Assembly: GCF_000471905.2 (NCBI RefSeq)
Contig: NW_006497672.1
Span: forward strand, 1,361,334 to 1,425,333
From: Amborella trichopoda
Lineage: Eukaryota > Streptophyta > Magnoliopsida > Amborellales > Amborellaceae
DNA length: 64,000 nt
Reading direction: 5' to 3'
Under the pieces are notes generated by a model. The model was not told the DNA's origin. It did no database searches and worked only from the letters and a program-made list of their open reading frames with translations. Within the stretch, counting starts at the first letter, position 1, and each line of letters begins with the position of its first letter. This document shows positions 10,891-22,026 of the stretch, piece by piece. A program made the translations under genes and the position numbers.

Positions 10891-12154
10891 TGGGGACAAT
10901 CAAATTCAAATCTGAGATCAGATCTACCCAAAAACGAGCAAATCTGCTCTCAGATTTGTGGCGAAGCCAGCGTAATCCAAGGCATCAAAAACATGATTTA
11001 TTTTTTAAGAAAACTAATCAAAATAAGATTAAAATCAGTAAAACAAAGGAAGAAAATGATACCAAACCGAGTTGGTAAGCCTGGGACTCTCGAGCCTTTG
11101 AGGGTTCGCCCCTATCAACACTAGCGTCCTCTTTGCCTCTCTAATCCGGATGTTGACCAGTAGATCTGTGATGTCCAGGGTGGTTGTTCCTTGGAGATGG
11201 TTCTATAACTAGGGTTGTTGTGCCCTAGAGATCTAGGTTTTACTCAGGCTTAAGATGAGGGTCAAGGTTTACTCAAGAAAGGTCTCTCTACTCTACTAGG
11301 GTTTCTCTTCCAGCCTAAAGTTTCTCAAAATTGTCATCCTCTTTTTTTTCTTTTTTCTTTTTTTCTTTCTTTTTTTCAGTTTTTCTCCTTCTTTCAACCC
11401 TCTCGTTTTTCATCCTTTTATGATCACCCAAAGTGAGTTCATCTGAACGAGGGATTTCTTAGGGCAGAGTTATCCTGTAACCAACAAATCCCTTGGTCAA
11501 ACCCATCTTTTATTTTTTAAAATTCAGATTTGACTGAGGCGAATAGAATCACGCAGCCAAACCAGCCAAAATATGACCATAAAAACATGAAAAATGATAA
11601 AAAAAAGTTTGGGGAAAAATGTGTTTGGGAAGCACACGGCGCGCCCGGTGACCCCCAGACCAAAACTTGTCCAAATTGAAATAGTTTTTTCAAGTGTGTT
11701 CCCTAGCCTCTTGTGAAGCTACCAGAAAACATTCTGGTCAAAACTCATTTTTTACTATTTTTAATGAGTTTTTTAGTAAAATAGGCCATTTGCAAGATGA
11801 CTTGGGCCACCCGCCTCGTGTCCCCTGGGCGGCACGCCTAATGTCGTCCAAACCAAAACTTTTCTAAATTGAGTTTTTCCTATTTGGGTGTCTTACTCAA
11901 CCTCTTGTGAAGCTCTCTGATAAAATTTGGGTCAAAAAATATTTTTTTACTATTTTTAATGAATTTTTTCGTAAAATAGCACGTTTACTAGATTTCGGGT
12001 TAACACAGGCATATGCTGGGTTTTGGGCTGGCAGAATCATTCCGGCTCACAAGGTAAGTTGTGTGACCTATGTATTTTGGGTTTACTAGGCTAATTTGAT
12101 CCTAAGGGTCTAAGTAAACCACAAAGCTTGTCAGATTTAAAGCGGGTGTCTACA
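10891..12154 (-). mobile_element. M 3' LTR (left copy, outer end truncated)
   Basis: Pairs with 24660-25831 from TGGGGACAAT through CAGATTTAAAG to the terminus TGTCTACA (minus strand starts TGTAGACA). It carries about 120 bases (near 11035-11155) that the right copy lacks. Compared with the right copy it stops about 98 bases early, at the junction with A1. The LTR holds CG-rich modules (GGCGCGCCCGGTGAC at about 11640) in otherwise AT-rich DNA. Confidence 0.88.
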
Positions 12155-12170
12155 ATTGCCCCTCTTTGGC
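12155..12170 (-). other. M polypurine tract
   Basis: Minus strand reads CCAAAGAGGGGCAAT directly before the LTR start TGTAGACA. This is a typical Tat-group priming site for plus-strand DNA synthesis. Confidence 0.75.
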
Positions 12171-12174
12171 TCCC

Positions 12175-12345
12175 CATGCCCTTTGAGGAACAGGAGAGTG
12201 GCAAAGAAGTATACACGTTGTTGTTCCCTATCCTTCGAGGGGCAGGGGAACGGGCACTCCCTATCTTTCGAGGGATAGGTGAGTAGCAACAGTAGACTCT
12301 CTAATGCTGCCTATCCTTCGAGGGGTAGGAGAATGTGAAAGATGA
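12175..12345. repeat. Three-copy CCTTCGAGGGGCAGG repeat
   Basis: Three copies of a unit near CCCTATCCTTCGAGGGGCAG lie in the 3' non-coding part of M. The rest of 12345-13000 is AT-rich non-coding DNA with a small GGCAACACGGTAATCGC duplication near 12660-12710. I see no gene there. Confidence 0.7.
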
Positions 12346-13009
12346 ATGTCATCTTGACATCACATGATCAGATGGATACCAATTATCTCTCCAAGTCATT
12401 ATACTCGCATGCTCATGCACCTAGGGCATTTTCATCCTAGGGTTTTTGGCGTAAGGTGTCAGCGAGTTACACAGGCTTCAAACTCATTGTGGATTTTACA
12501 GCCATGCCACTTAACCTCAGGGTTTTCTCAGTTTGAAAATTTTAACCCTGGCAATTCTTTAACTTTCTTAGGGGTTTCCTAAGGCTGTCTATAGGAAAGT
12601 TTTCTATAGGACTAGACTTGTCAAATCAATTCTGAATAGAAAAGCGAGGCAGCAACGTGGCAATCGCGGCAACACGGTAATCGCGGCAACACTGTAAACA
12701 CGGCAACGTGGTGTTCATCATATACGGGTGTCCAAGCTCCTTTGTTTTTTTTACAATTCTTTTTAGAAAATTTTTAAAGTAGGGGAAGTTTTGAAATAGA
12801 ACCCAGAGCAGGGACAGGCTACGATTTTAACAAAGAAATTAAAGTTTTTGAAATTACAGACATATAGTGAAAATTTTGAAAAGGGAAAGATATTTCGAAA
12901 AAAAATGTTGGTTAACATTTTCAACTCTTGCAACCATGGACCACTCTAAGCAGTTTAGCATCATGCAGTGATGGACGATACACCCAACCTTTACGTCATA
13001 AGGGGATAG

Positions 13010-13490
13010 ACAGTACGTGTCTCGGCTCTTTTACGTTGCACTAGTTTGATGTTGTACTGGATAACCTGACCTTTTATGTCATACGGGGCTAGACGTTACC
13101 TGTCTCGGCTCTTTTACGTTGTACAAGTTTGATGTATTTTCTCGATTTTTTAACGTCGCATCAATTTGACGTGTTAGCTCGGTTTTTTAACGTCGCACAA
13201 GTTTGACGTGTTAGCTCGGCTTTTTAAAGTCGCAAGAGTTTGACATGTTGGCTCAGTTTTTTAACATCGCACGAGTTTAACGTGTTAGCTCGGTTTTTTA
13301 ATGTCACACGAGTTTGAGGTGTTAGCTCGATTTTTAAATGTCACACGAGTTTGACGTGTTAGCTCGGCTTTTTAACGTCACACGAGTTTGACATGTTAGT
13401 TCGGTATTTTAACGTCACACAAGTTTGACATGTTAGCTCTGTATTTTAACATCGCACGAGTTTGACGTCGCACGAGTTTGACGTGTTAGC
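13010..13490. repeat. 38-bp tandem array in M 3' region
   Basis: About twelve degenerate copies of a unit containing GAGTTTGACGTGTTAGCTCG and TTTTTTAACGTCGCAC. The spacing of about 38 bases is regular between 13130 and 13480. A variant with GATAGACAGTACGTGTCTCGG opens the array. Confidence 0.85.
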
Positions 13491-13810
13491 ATCCTGGTTG
13501 ACAGTTTAGGCTTATGCCACCGTGGAGCAAAAGATTTTTTTGAAATTGGTTGGCACTTTAGACTCATGCCACCGAGGAGTACAAGATTGTGAAGCCGGTT
13601 GGCAGTTTAGGCTCATGCCACCAAGGAGTACATGGAAAAAACAATTTGAATTTTTTTTTATTTGGAAAGATTGGTTGGCAGTTTAGGTTCATGCCATAGA
13701 GGAACATAAATTTTTTTTTTTGTCTTTTTATTTTTCATTGTTTTTTCGAAAAATTATGAAACATTGGTCAGCAGTTTAGGGTCATGCCACCGAGGAGTAA
13801 ATTACTCTTT
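13490..13810. repeat. 60-90-bp tandem array in M 3' region
   Basis: Five copies of a unit containing TTGGCAGTTTAGGCTCATGCC and CCGAGGAGTACA, with poly-T spacers of different lengths. The region from 13810 to 14956 is T-rich, non-coding 3' sequence with no gene seen. Confidence 0.8.
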
Positions 13811-14956
13811 TTTTTATTTTTTATCTATATTTTTTTCAAAATTTTATATTTTTGGAGAATTCGTTGAGAAAAGGAGCTTTTCAACTTTGCCCCTATTATG
13901 GGGAGTTTGAAAACTTTCTTTTTTTTCTTTATTGCCTTTGTTGGGGGGTTCTTGTTCAACTTGTACGTGTGCAATTGATTAGTCAAAGTAGAGGAAAACA
14001 CTTTCCTTGCACACAATTTTCAAACTGATTTTTTGACAAATTCAGCTCCCTAGTTGTAGGGTTTTTTGTCTCGAATTTCTGGCTATTGGGTCGTCGTACG
14101 CACACATAGGGATGAGCTTGCCTCATTTTCCTCAGGGGATCCAATCGAGAGAAAAACGCTCCCAGACTAGCCAATTTCGTCATTGGCGAGGTTCACCCAT
14201 CTCGTATAAATGGTAGTTGGTAGTTATACTCATACAACTATGGAGTGCCAGGCTAGTTTTAATCCTTCATAACAGGCATAGGAAGTTGGCTTTGAGCACG
14301 AGGCCAGATGACTAACAGTTTAACTTCTTATAGTGATGGAGGAAGTCCCTTCTAAAAGGACAAAGATTTTTGAAAATGGATGATTTTAATAGTTAAATTG
14401 AAACAACAATTTCAAAAGGGATGGGCCTTACAATTATGCCACCTATGGCCCCTTTGGTGGTGATTTTCTTTGTTATATTTTACCTGGAGATGATGACAGG
14501 ATTTCCTTGTGGGATCATGAGAACTCAGAAATCATGAAGTTGTCTTTTCACCTTCGGAGCTTTCATCTTCTGCTTTGCTGATCCATGAAGAGTCCTCTAG
14601 ATTCTTGCCGGGCTTTCCTCTTGGAGGGTCTCGATGTTTTCCAGGGTTCGTCGAAATTACTTTGGTTTTCCATTCATGTCACCCTCCTACATCTTTCGAG
14701 TTGGTTCTGTTAGGAACCTGTGGGGTTGTAGGAGGAGTATTCATCCTTAGGGTCTGCTTGTGCAATATTATTGAAACTTGCAAGTACTTGCTTGTACTTG
14801 AGTGCTTTGTATCGAAAGCTCCTTCTTGGAGATCTTTTTCTCTCTTTTACCCATGGTGCCTTTTCAGGTTTTCACGACGTCCATTTTTTGTTTTTTTTAT
14901 TTTTTTTATTTTTCTTTGTGATGCCTTTTTAGGTTTTCACTATGTTTTTTAGCCCG

Positions 14957-16032
14957 TTACAGGTAGTATTTTCTGAGATACATCGCATTAATGGGGTCCT
15001 TGAGTTCGTAGCCCTCCTGATTTTTTATCTTATAAGAATTTCCTGCATGCACCCAGGTAACGAAGAATGGCCCCTCCCAATTAGGTTTGAACTTGCTTAA
15101 AGGGTGTGGATTTACAGGAGTGTGGAAGATTTTTTTTTTAGTACCATGTCCCCTTCTTTGAACTATCGAGGAACAACCTTTCTTTGGTATGCCCTCTCGA
15201 TTCTACACTGCTAAGCAATGATATTTTGTGTTGCTCGTAGTCGTTTTTCATGCAAAGCAACGAGGGCAGTGATTCGTGCTTCGATCTTTTGTTCCTCATT
15301 TGCATTTTTGTGAATATGAACTTGGAGAGATGGTATCTCAATTTCGATAGATAGCACTACTTCCATACCATATACCACTGAGTATGGGGTGATGCCAGTA
15401 CGAGTCTTCTCAATTGTCCGGTAGGGCATCGTTTAGCTTTTCATGCTAATCTTTCCCGTCTTCTATTATTTTGTCTATGATTATGAGAAGTCTTTTATTT
15501 GTGGCTTCTGCTTGTCTGTTTCCTTGAGGGTAGTAAGGTGTGGAGAATTTATGTATTATCCCAAACTTTTTGCACACCTTAGTGCCCATTTCATGTTTTA
15601 GATTGGATCCGTTGTCAATGATGATTGACTTAGGAACACCGAATCTGAATACGATATTGTTCTTTATGAAACAGGCAACATGTTGGCCTTCATTTTTAAC
15701 AAATGATGCGGCCTTTATCTATTTGGTGAAGTATTCTGTAACTGTTAATATAAAACAGTGGTAGTTTGAGGCTTTTGGTGATATCATTCCAATGACACCA
15801 AGACCCCACATGGCAAAGGGCCATACAGGCAGTGTTGAGTTGAGTGATACAGATGGTGAATGGATGAGGTCTCCATAGAGTTGACTTTTGGGACACCTCT
15901 TAATGAACTTCTAGTAGTATTCAACCATAGTGGTCCAGTAATAGCCTTGACGCTTGATTTTCTGAGCTAAGGCGGCTACCCCAGAATGACCTCCTTTATT
16001 ATGCAGCCTGTTAGTACTTGGTCAATTTCTGG
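14957..16032 (-). pseudogene. pol: M integrase (INT)
   Basis: Integrase inserts the element cDNA into nuclear DNA. Reading leftwards, a zinc-binding N-domain starts HNKGGHSG (about 16000) and continues RQGYYWTTMVEYY, then a stop, then KRCPKSQ, where the second CxxC cysteine is replaced by Ser. The core follows: the first catalytic Asp in the usual WGMD motif is changed (WGLGVIGMI, near 15800), the second is kept in IDNGSNLKHEMG and the Glu in RQAEATNK. The C-terminal part has GITPYSVVYGMEVVL (about 15390) and ends KPNWEGPFFV...DPINAMYLRKYYL with a stop at 14957-14959. Stops and frame changes near 15430 and 15200 break the gene. About the usual length for the family. Confidence 0.88.
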
Positions 16033-16399
16033 CTGATCGAGGCACCGTAGAATGATGCCATCAAAGGACTTTTTGAATAGGAGATCACCTCTTAGCAAGA
16101 ATCTCATCGAAATCCTTCAAAGGGCTTGTTTATCCTTTTTGGTGGCTCCTTAGGGGAATAACCCATCTTTTAGCAGGGACAGAACATCGTGGAACCATGG
16201 TTTTGCCTTAACTAGCGCATCTGAAGCCACGAGAGACACTTCCCCATTGTTCTCCCTTTTTTGTTTTATTTCTTTTTCGATCCTTGAGGGGAAAGGGTCA
16301 TGTTTGTTTCTGATGTAGAATGGAAGCGTGGTGATTTCTGGGGAATATGGACTATTGAAGCAAGGCTTGCAAGGGTGTTGGTGAACCAATTATTTTCCC

Positions 16400-16745
16400 T
16401 AGTCATGTGTTGAAAGGTGATTTTCTTAAAATGTGGGATCATCTTTTCCACCTTTTCTTGATAATTGAGCTTTTCTTCTTTCACCTTCCAAAGAACTTGG
16501 TTTATGACGAGTAAGAAGTCACCAATCACTCGTATGTGCTATCTTTTCTTTCCCCTAGCATTTTCAAGCCCAACAATCAAGGCTTCGTATTCAACAACGT
16601 TATTGGTACATGAGAAATTCAACCTGATGGTTGTTTGCATTAAAATCTTCTCGGGTGAGCATAGTATGACTCCTATACCTGACTAGTATTCGTTCTTTGC
16701 ACCGTCGATGTATAGCTCCCAAATTGAGTCCTCAATTGTGAGGAG
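16400..16745 (-). pseudogene. pol: M second RNase H (aRH)
   Basis: A second RNase H domain placed between the ordinary RNase H and integrase. WELYIDGAKNEY (about 16685-16720) gives the first catalytic Asp. After a stop, SGIGVILCSPEKILMQ and NNVVEYEALIVGLE give the Glu, and VIGDFLLVINQ gives the next Asp. The trailing segment is FQHMTRENNWFTNTLASLAS. Such an added, archaeal-type RNase H is typical of the plant Tat lineage; its exact task there is unsettled. One in-frame stop after KNEY and shifts near 16530-16560 break it. Confidence 0.88.
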
Positions 16746-18055
16746 GTTCTCATTAGGGACGGGAATATTGTCTGGAAGTGCGTGTTTAGCTAAGTGGTCA
16801 GCAATGGCTTGTCCTTTGACCGATTTTTGAGTGACATACTCGATCTCGAACTCGCTCAATAACATTCTCCACTTCGCCAAACGTCCTTTGAGGACTGGCC
16901 TCTCCAATAGGTACTTGAATGGGTCAATTTTTTATATGAGCTTGACAGAATGAGATAGGACATAATGTCTTAGTCTAGGCATGGTCCACACAAGTGTTAG
17001 GCAGTGATTCTCCACATTCACGTATCTTGTCTCATAATCAACCATGGTTTTGCTGATATAGTATATCGTTTGTTCTTTTTCATAGTCGTTATATTGTCCT
17101 AACACTGCCCTTATGGTCTTGTCTTTCACTAACATGTATAAGAACAGGGGTTTATCTGGACTAAGAGGACTAAAAATGGGAGGTTTTGTGAGGTACTCCT
17201 TGATTTGATCGAATGCTTCTTGGCATTCATTGTCCCATATGAATGGGGTGTTCTTCTTATGGAGTCTATTGAATGGTGCGCACTTATCCATCAGTTGTGA
17301 AATAAAACGCCTTATGGCTTGTATGAGACCTTGAAGCCCACAGATTTCTCTGATCTTTCGAGGACGAGGCATTTCAGTGATGGCTTGTATTTTGGATGGG
17401 TCCACCTCAATGCCTCTTTGGCTTACTATAAAGCCTAGTAATTTTTTGGATTCAACTCCAAAGGCTCATTTTTGTGAATTGAGTTTGAGTTGATGTTTCT
17501 GGAGTCTTTCGAAAATGGTTCTTAGGTTAGTGAGATGATTAGACCTGGTCTTCAACTTGACCAGAATGTCGTCGACATTGTCTTCCATAAATGGTATGAA
17601 TTAGATCGTGGAAGATGCTAGTCATTGCCCGTTGATAAGTTCCTCCTGCATTTTTTAGACCGAAGGGCATGACTTTGTAATAATAGGTTCCCCATTGCGT
17701 TATGAATGATGTCTTGGTTTGTTCTTCTTCTGCCATGAGGATTTGGTTGTAACCCGAGAAGCCATCCATGAATGACAACATCTAGTGACCTGCAGTGTTG
17801 TCGACCAAGGCATCTATGTTTGGTAACGAAATCTTTGGGACATGCCTTATTGAGGTCTTTGTAATCAATACACACTCAGATCCTCCCGTCTTTCTTGAGT
17901 ACGACCACTATATTGACCAACCATTCCGAGTAATCGACGGGGGTGATGAACCTTGCCTTGAGAAGCTTGTCGATCTCTTCTTTGATTTTGAGCTCAAGGT
18001 GGGTCTTTTGACGTCAGAGTTTATGCCTTACAGGCTTTGCTAATATTAGGGGATA
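16746..18055 (-). pseudogene. pol: M reverse transcriptase and RNase H
   Basis: Copies the element RNA into DNA and removes the RNA strand. Reading leftwards: EEIDKLLKARFITPVDYSEW (about 17990-17930), VVVLKKDGR, CIDYKDLNKACPKD, then FSFMDGFSGYNQILM (first catalytic Asp, about 17770), WGTYYYKVMPFGLKNAGGTY, and the YVDD box in variant form NVDDILVK (17560-17580). RNase H follows: DPSKIQAITEMPRPR (17403), FIWDNECQEAFDQIKEYLT, then KTIRAVLGQYNDYEKEQTIY and the tail ARLAKW-type segment to 16746. Frameshifts near 17850, 17780 and 17450 split it. The Tyr to Asn change in the YVDD box is unusual and fits decay. Confidence 0.9.
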
Positions 18056-19044
18056 TTGCACCAATGTGGGATCTAGCCCTAGCACATCATCATATGACCA
18101 GGTGAAGACATCACGATATTCCTTGAGAAAGGAAATCACATTTTCCCCCTCCTCAGAAGATAAGGAGGTTCCAATCTTGGTTAACCTGGGGTCCTTCTCA
18201 GTTCCTAAGTTTACGTCAATCGTCTCTTCGATGATAGTCGTTGGGTCACCATCGAACCTCTTCTTGAATTGCTCAACATGAGAAGTAAGTTCCTTAGGTT
18301 AAGAGATTTCTTCTGACTCTTGAGTCTCTTGATCTTCATCTTGGTCATCCAATTCATCGTCTTGGGTATTATGCACCATTATTGCACTATCTTGAGTGAG
18401 GGTCGTTTTTTAAAATTCTTTTTCATTATTATCAACTTTATCATGTTTTAAATTTTCACAAGTTTTTGAAATGTCACAAGAGGTGATCCTTATGGAACTC
18501 GCAAGAGAAATGTTGGGGACAGGGCGCGCAGGGTGGTTTGATGGCCACCCTGTACCTATCCATTTTTTGGCACCGAGACTTGGAGGAGCCGCTGGTATGC
18601 TTCTAGCGATTCTCGAGATAAAGCAATGATGGACCAATTCTGTCCCTGGGTTGGTGTTGGTGGATGAGCACCCTTGGCTGTGTTAGAGCCAACTGTGCAC
18701 ACCTCCTCCAGATCCAGGTTAGTAAATAGGTCTTCAATTCTTAGTCCTTGTGTGTGTTGAGATGTGGAAGAGGGACTATTCCCTATTGGGGAACCAAGGA
18801 TCACTTTCGGCCATTTTGAAGGACGGGCATTGAGAGGATCGAGGCTTTGAATGCCCCCAGATATGAAGCATGGAGGGTTTGAAGTCTCTATCTAGATTTG
18901 AAATAGGGTGAGAGTACACCCGAGTCCTCTTCGATACCCTTTCCCAGTTTTGGCTTCAGGTGATGCAAAAATCGCTTCCTTTACACCTTGCTCTTGACTT
19001 CCGAAGCCTTGGCTTAGTTGGAAGCCTTAGGAGAGGATCATTTG
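18056..19044 (-). other. M linker between PRO and RT
   Basis: Expected position of the long PRO-RT linker of Tat-group Pol. Short minus-strand frames are present (for instance 18556-18804 with SNTAKGAHPPTPTQGQNW) but there is no recognisable domain. Acidic residues prevail toward 18300. Confidence 0.5.
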
Positions 19045-19976
19045 TCAGGCTTCGAGGGACCCGAAGCTGTATCGATGTTGGTAATGGATGATCTCCTCCA
19101 TCGATGAGGAAGTTTGCAAAATTTGAGGAATAAGGTCGTCGGCCTCTAGGCATAAAGTAACCCAATCAGTTTGCTTAAAGGAAGCGAGCGGGATTTCTCC
19201 GAGCTCGACTCCTATGGCCAGTTTTCCGTTATGTATGCTAGAATTGGAATAGGAAGAGGGTTCAGTGCATACCTTTGCGACACCATTTTTAATCGGAAAC
19301 TTGAGGCATTGATGGAGTGTTGAGGCGACCACGAGGTTCTCATGTAGCAATGGTCTACCTGGCAACATGTTGAATGAAGGTTTTATGTCTAATACATAAA
19401 ACTTTATCACTTGGATAGTAGGACCCATCTTGAGTGTGAGAGGCAATATGCCTTCATCTAGCCTCTTGGTCCCGTCGTATGCAGCGATAGTTAGTTAGCA
19501 TGACTCGAACTCATCCGGGCTTTTTCCTATCTACTTCACCGTTTTCATAAGGCATATGTTTAGGGATGCCCATTATCAACAAGCACTCTTCGTATTTCAT
19601 ATCCTTGCATGAAAACAGTGATATGAAGAGGCTGGATGTGAAAGCGATTGACATTAGCCGGGATGTCATCGTCCGTGAATATGATTGGTGTTGGTACCAT
19701 TAATTGGTTGATCATCCCGCACAACTCATCCGGTTGTGCGTTGCTCGGGATGTGGGTCTTAGCAAGAACCTTTTCGATTTGTGCTCTATGTGCCAACGAA
19801 TTCGTAAGTAGCTCCAAGATGGAGATTTGAGCCTGGATCTTCTCGAGATGAGTCAGTACATCATAGGTGGTTGCAGATCCTTGAATTATTTTGTTAGGTT
19901 CTTGATCTGCATCCCTTGCCAGTGGTTTAACTGTTGAAGTGGCTCCAATTCTTTCATCAAGAGTGTCCGCCATCAA
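19045..19976 (-). pseudogene. pol: M aspartic protease (PRO)
   Basis: Polyprotein protease. The minus frame from 19976 reads ...DIPANVNRFHIQPLHITVFM then GYEIRRVLVDNG at about 19590-19560, with the catalytic Asp in VDNG. A frame change right after this motif gives an apparent stop. Further left, MPLTLKMGPTIQVIKFYVLD and SFNMLPGRPLLHENLVVAST (19446-19340) give the flap and C-terminal half. The order and motif style (LVD-N/D-GS) match the Tat/Ogre group. The N-terminal part includes THIPSNAQPDELCGMINQ. It is split in two by the frameshift at about 19555. Confidence 0.85.
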
Positions 19977-20439
19977 TTGGATGGTTTGGAAACTCGACCT
20001 CTTCAGGTTAAGGAATCAACTTCGTCGACCTGGAGCTCGATAGGGTCAGCCCTAGTGAGAGTAATGGGAGACCTCGGGGTGTTGGCCCCTTGTTTGGAAA
20101 ATGATCCCTTTTCATCAGCTTTGACCATGTCAATCTCGTGGGCATCATCTTCATCGTACTCGTCCCATTTAGGAGGATCATCAAATTTGAGGGATGAAGA
20201 GTTTCCTCTAAGAAGACTCAAAAGATCTTCTTCAACTTCTTGGAGATGATGATCACAAGAAATATGAATTGGCTGGGATCATCTTCTTCGTCTCCATTTC
20301 CAATCATGTGAATGATAACATCCTCCTTTGAGTTACTTCGAGCTCCTATTTCTTTGGTCATTGTGGCCGTATTTTTGAGGAGAGGGTTTGTGAAGATACC
20401 CATCTTTTGATTAGGTTCTTCAGCACGTTGATTTCTTAG

Positions 20440-22026
20440 TTCGACAGTGATGTCGCCCCTATTAATCAACCCTTAAATCACCCGCTTCAAGTAGAAACAG
20501 TTTTGGGTATCATGGGCACGGTTTCTATGCCACTTGCACCATCTGTTCTTATCCTTAACCTAAAATGGTGGTTCAGATGGTGGCGGGAGTTGAACCATGT
20601 TTTTATTCAAGAGTAACTCTAACACTTTTTCTAACGGGTCTTTGAGAGGAGTGAAGTTGTCCTCTCGCCATCGATTGTTATTTTAAGCGTTAGCTCTAGG
20701 CTGAACCTTCGATTTTGATTCCTATTATTGTATTGGGTGGCTGAACCTTGACCCGGTCCGTTAACGGCAATTTCGTTAACCTGACCAGAAGCTTTCCCCT
20801 AGTCGTTGCTCTTATTTTTATTCTGAGGAGTCGTGATGGGTTTGTTATTGGGCCTAGTACTGAGGGGTGTCCCTCTCGCCCTTTCATGTTGCGCTACCCG
20901 CTCGATCATGGAGTTAAAAGAGTGGGGGATAAGTCTCTAGCTAAAGAATATCTTATATTTAGGATCTGCATTTTCTAAGGCCATGGAGATATTAGCTGGG
21001 TCTGTGAGTGGACATTTGATGACCTGCATCGTAGCCTCACGCAATCAATCGATAAAATTCTCGAAGGATTCTCCTGTGTTTTGTTTGGTTGCACTGAGTT
21101 CTCCCAAGGAAAGAGATCTTGGTGTCGACCCACGGTAATGAGAGACGAACTAGTTGAACATTTCGTCTGGGGTTATGTGGGGTTGAACGGTCATTATTCT
21201 CCGATGCCAGTTTAGAGCCTCACCAGTCAAAGTTTGTGAAAATGGGGCCTTCAACTGGTTAGGCCTGTCTCGCAAAGCTCGGACGGAGAGGAGGTACGCG
21301 TTTACGTGAATATCTAGGTCATTCTTCTCATTGAATTTGTTTTTAAACTCTAGGATGACAAACCTAGGGGGAATGTCTTCCATGCCTCCAAGGGTCTCAT
21401 GAACATAGGCCTTTGGGGGTAGGATTTCATGCATACCCATCCTTATGAGCATATCCTGCATCGCTTTTAAAGTGCCTTCTTGTTGAGTATTTGGCATGAG
21501 AGTAGGCCCACCGGTCGGTGGTTCCCAAGCGTAGACTGATGAGTCGAGACATGGGGTAGATGTTGGCCTACTTGGGCCTATGATGAATGAGTCGCGGTTA
21601 CCAGGACAGTTTGATACATTTGTCCTTGAGGGGCGTACTGACCCAAGGGCATCATCCCCGATTGCAAAAGTGGCAAGGTTTGTTGGACCGGAAACACATG
21701 AGGGACCGATTGAAGGGTTGACTAACTCGGTTGTGCTATGGGTTGACCTATGCTATTAGGTTGGTTTTGGACCGACCCATGACTGGGGCATGAACTGTGT
21801 AACCTAAGTTAACTAGACTTTTGAGGGCAGCCTGGATGCCTATCTCGCCTAAGGGTTGGTCTAAAATGATGCCTCTGTTGTTTACAGTGTTCAAGACATC
21901 GTGGGTTGTACTATAGTGGCTCGAGGTCGGATTGGATCTCCTAGACCTAGGTGGATCTTGGTTCTGAGACCGCTGCATCTCGGGGTTATCTTGGTTCGAG
22001 TTGTGGGAATTAGCATTAGATGCCAC
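20440..22026 (-). pseudogene. gag: M gag
   Basis: Structural Gag protein. The first Met at 22026 opens a Gln/Asn/Ser-rich N-terminus (ASNANSHNSNQDNPEMQRSQ) with an RSRRSNP basic patch. The capsid-like region at 21400-21150 has PPRFVILEFKNKFNEKNDLD, NAYLLSVRALRDRPNQLKAPF and LTGEALNWHRR, the pattern of the retrotransposon gag domain. It then runs through SHYRGSTPRSLSLGEL and GESFENFID to about 21040. A zinc-knuckle-like WCKWHRNRAHDTQNC lies at about 20540-20490. Frameshifts at about 21720-21500 and stops at 21147 and 21050 break it. The start is not certain, because upstream in-frame sequence was not resolved. Confidence 0.85.
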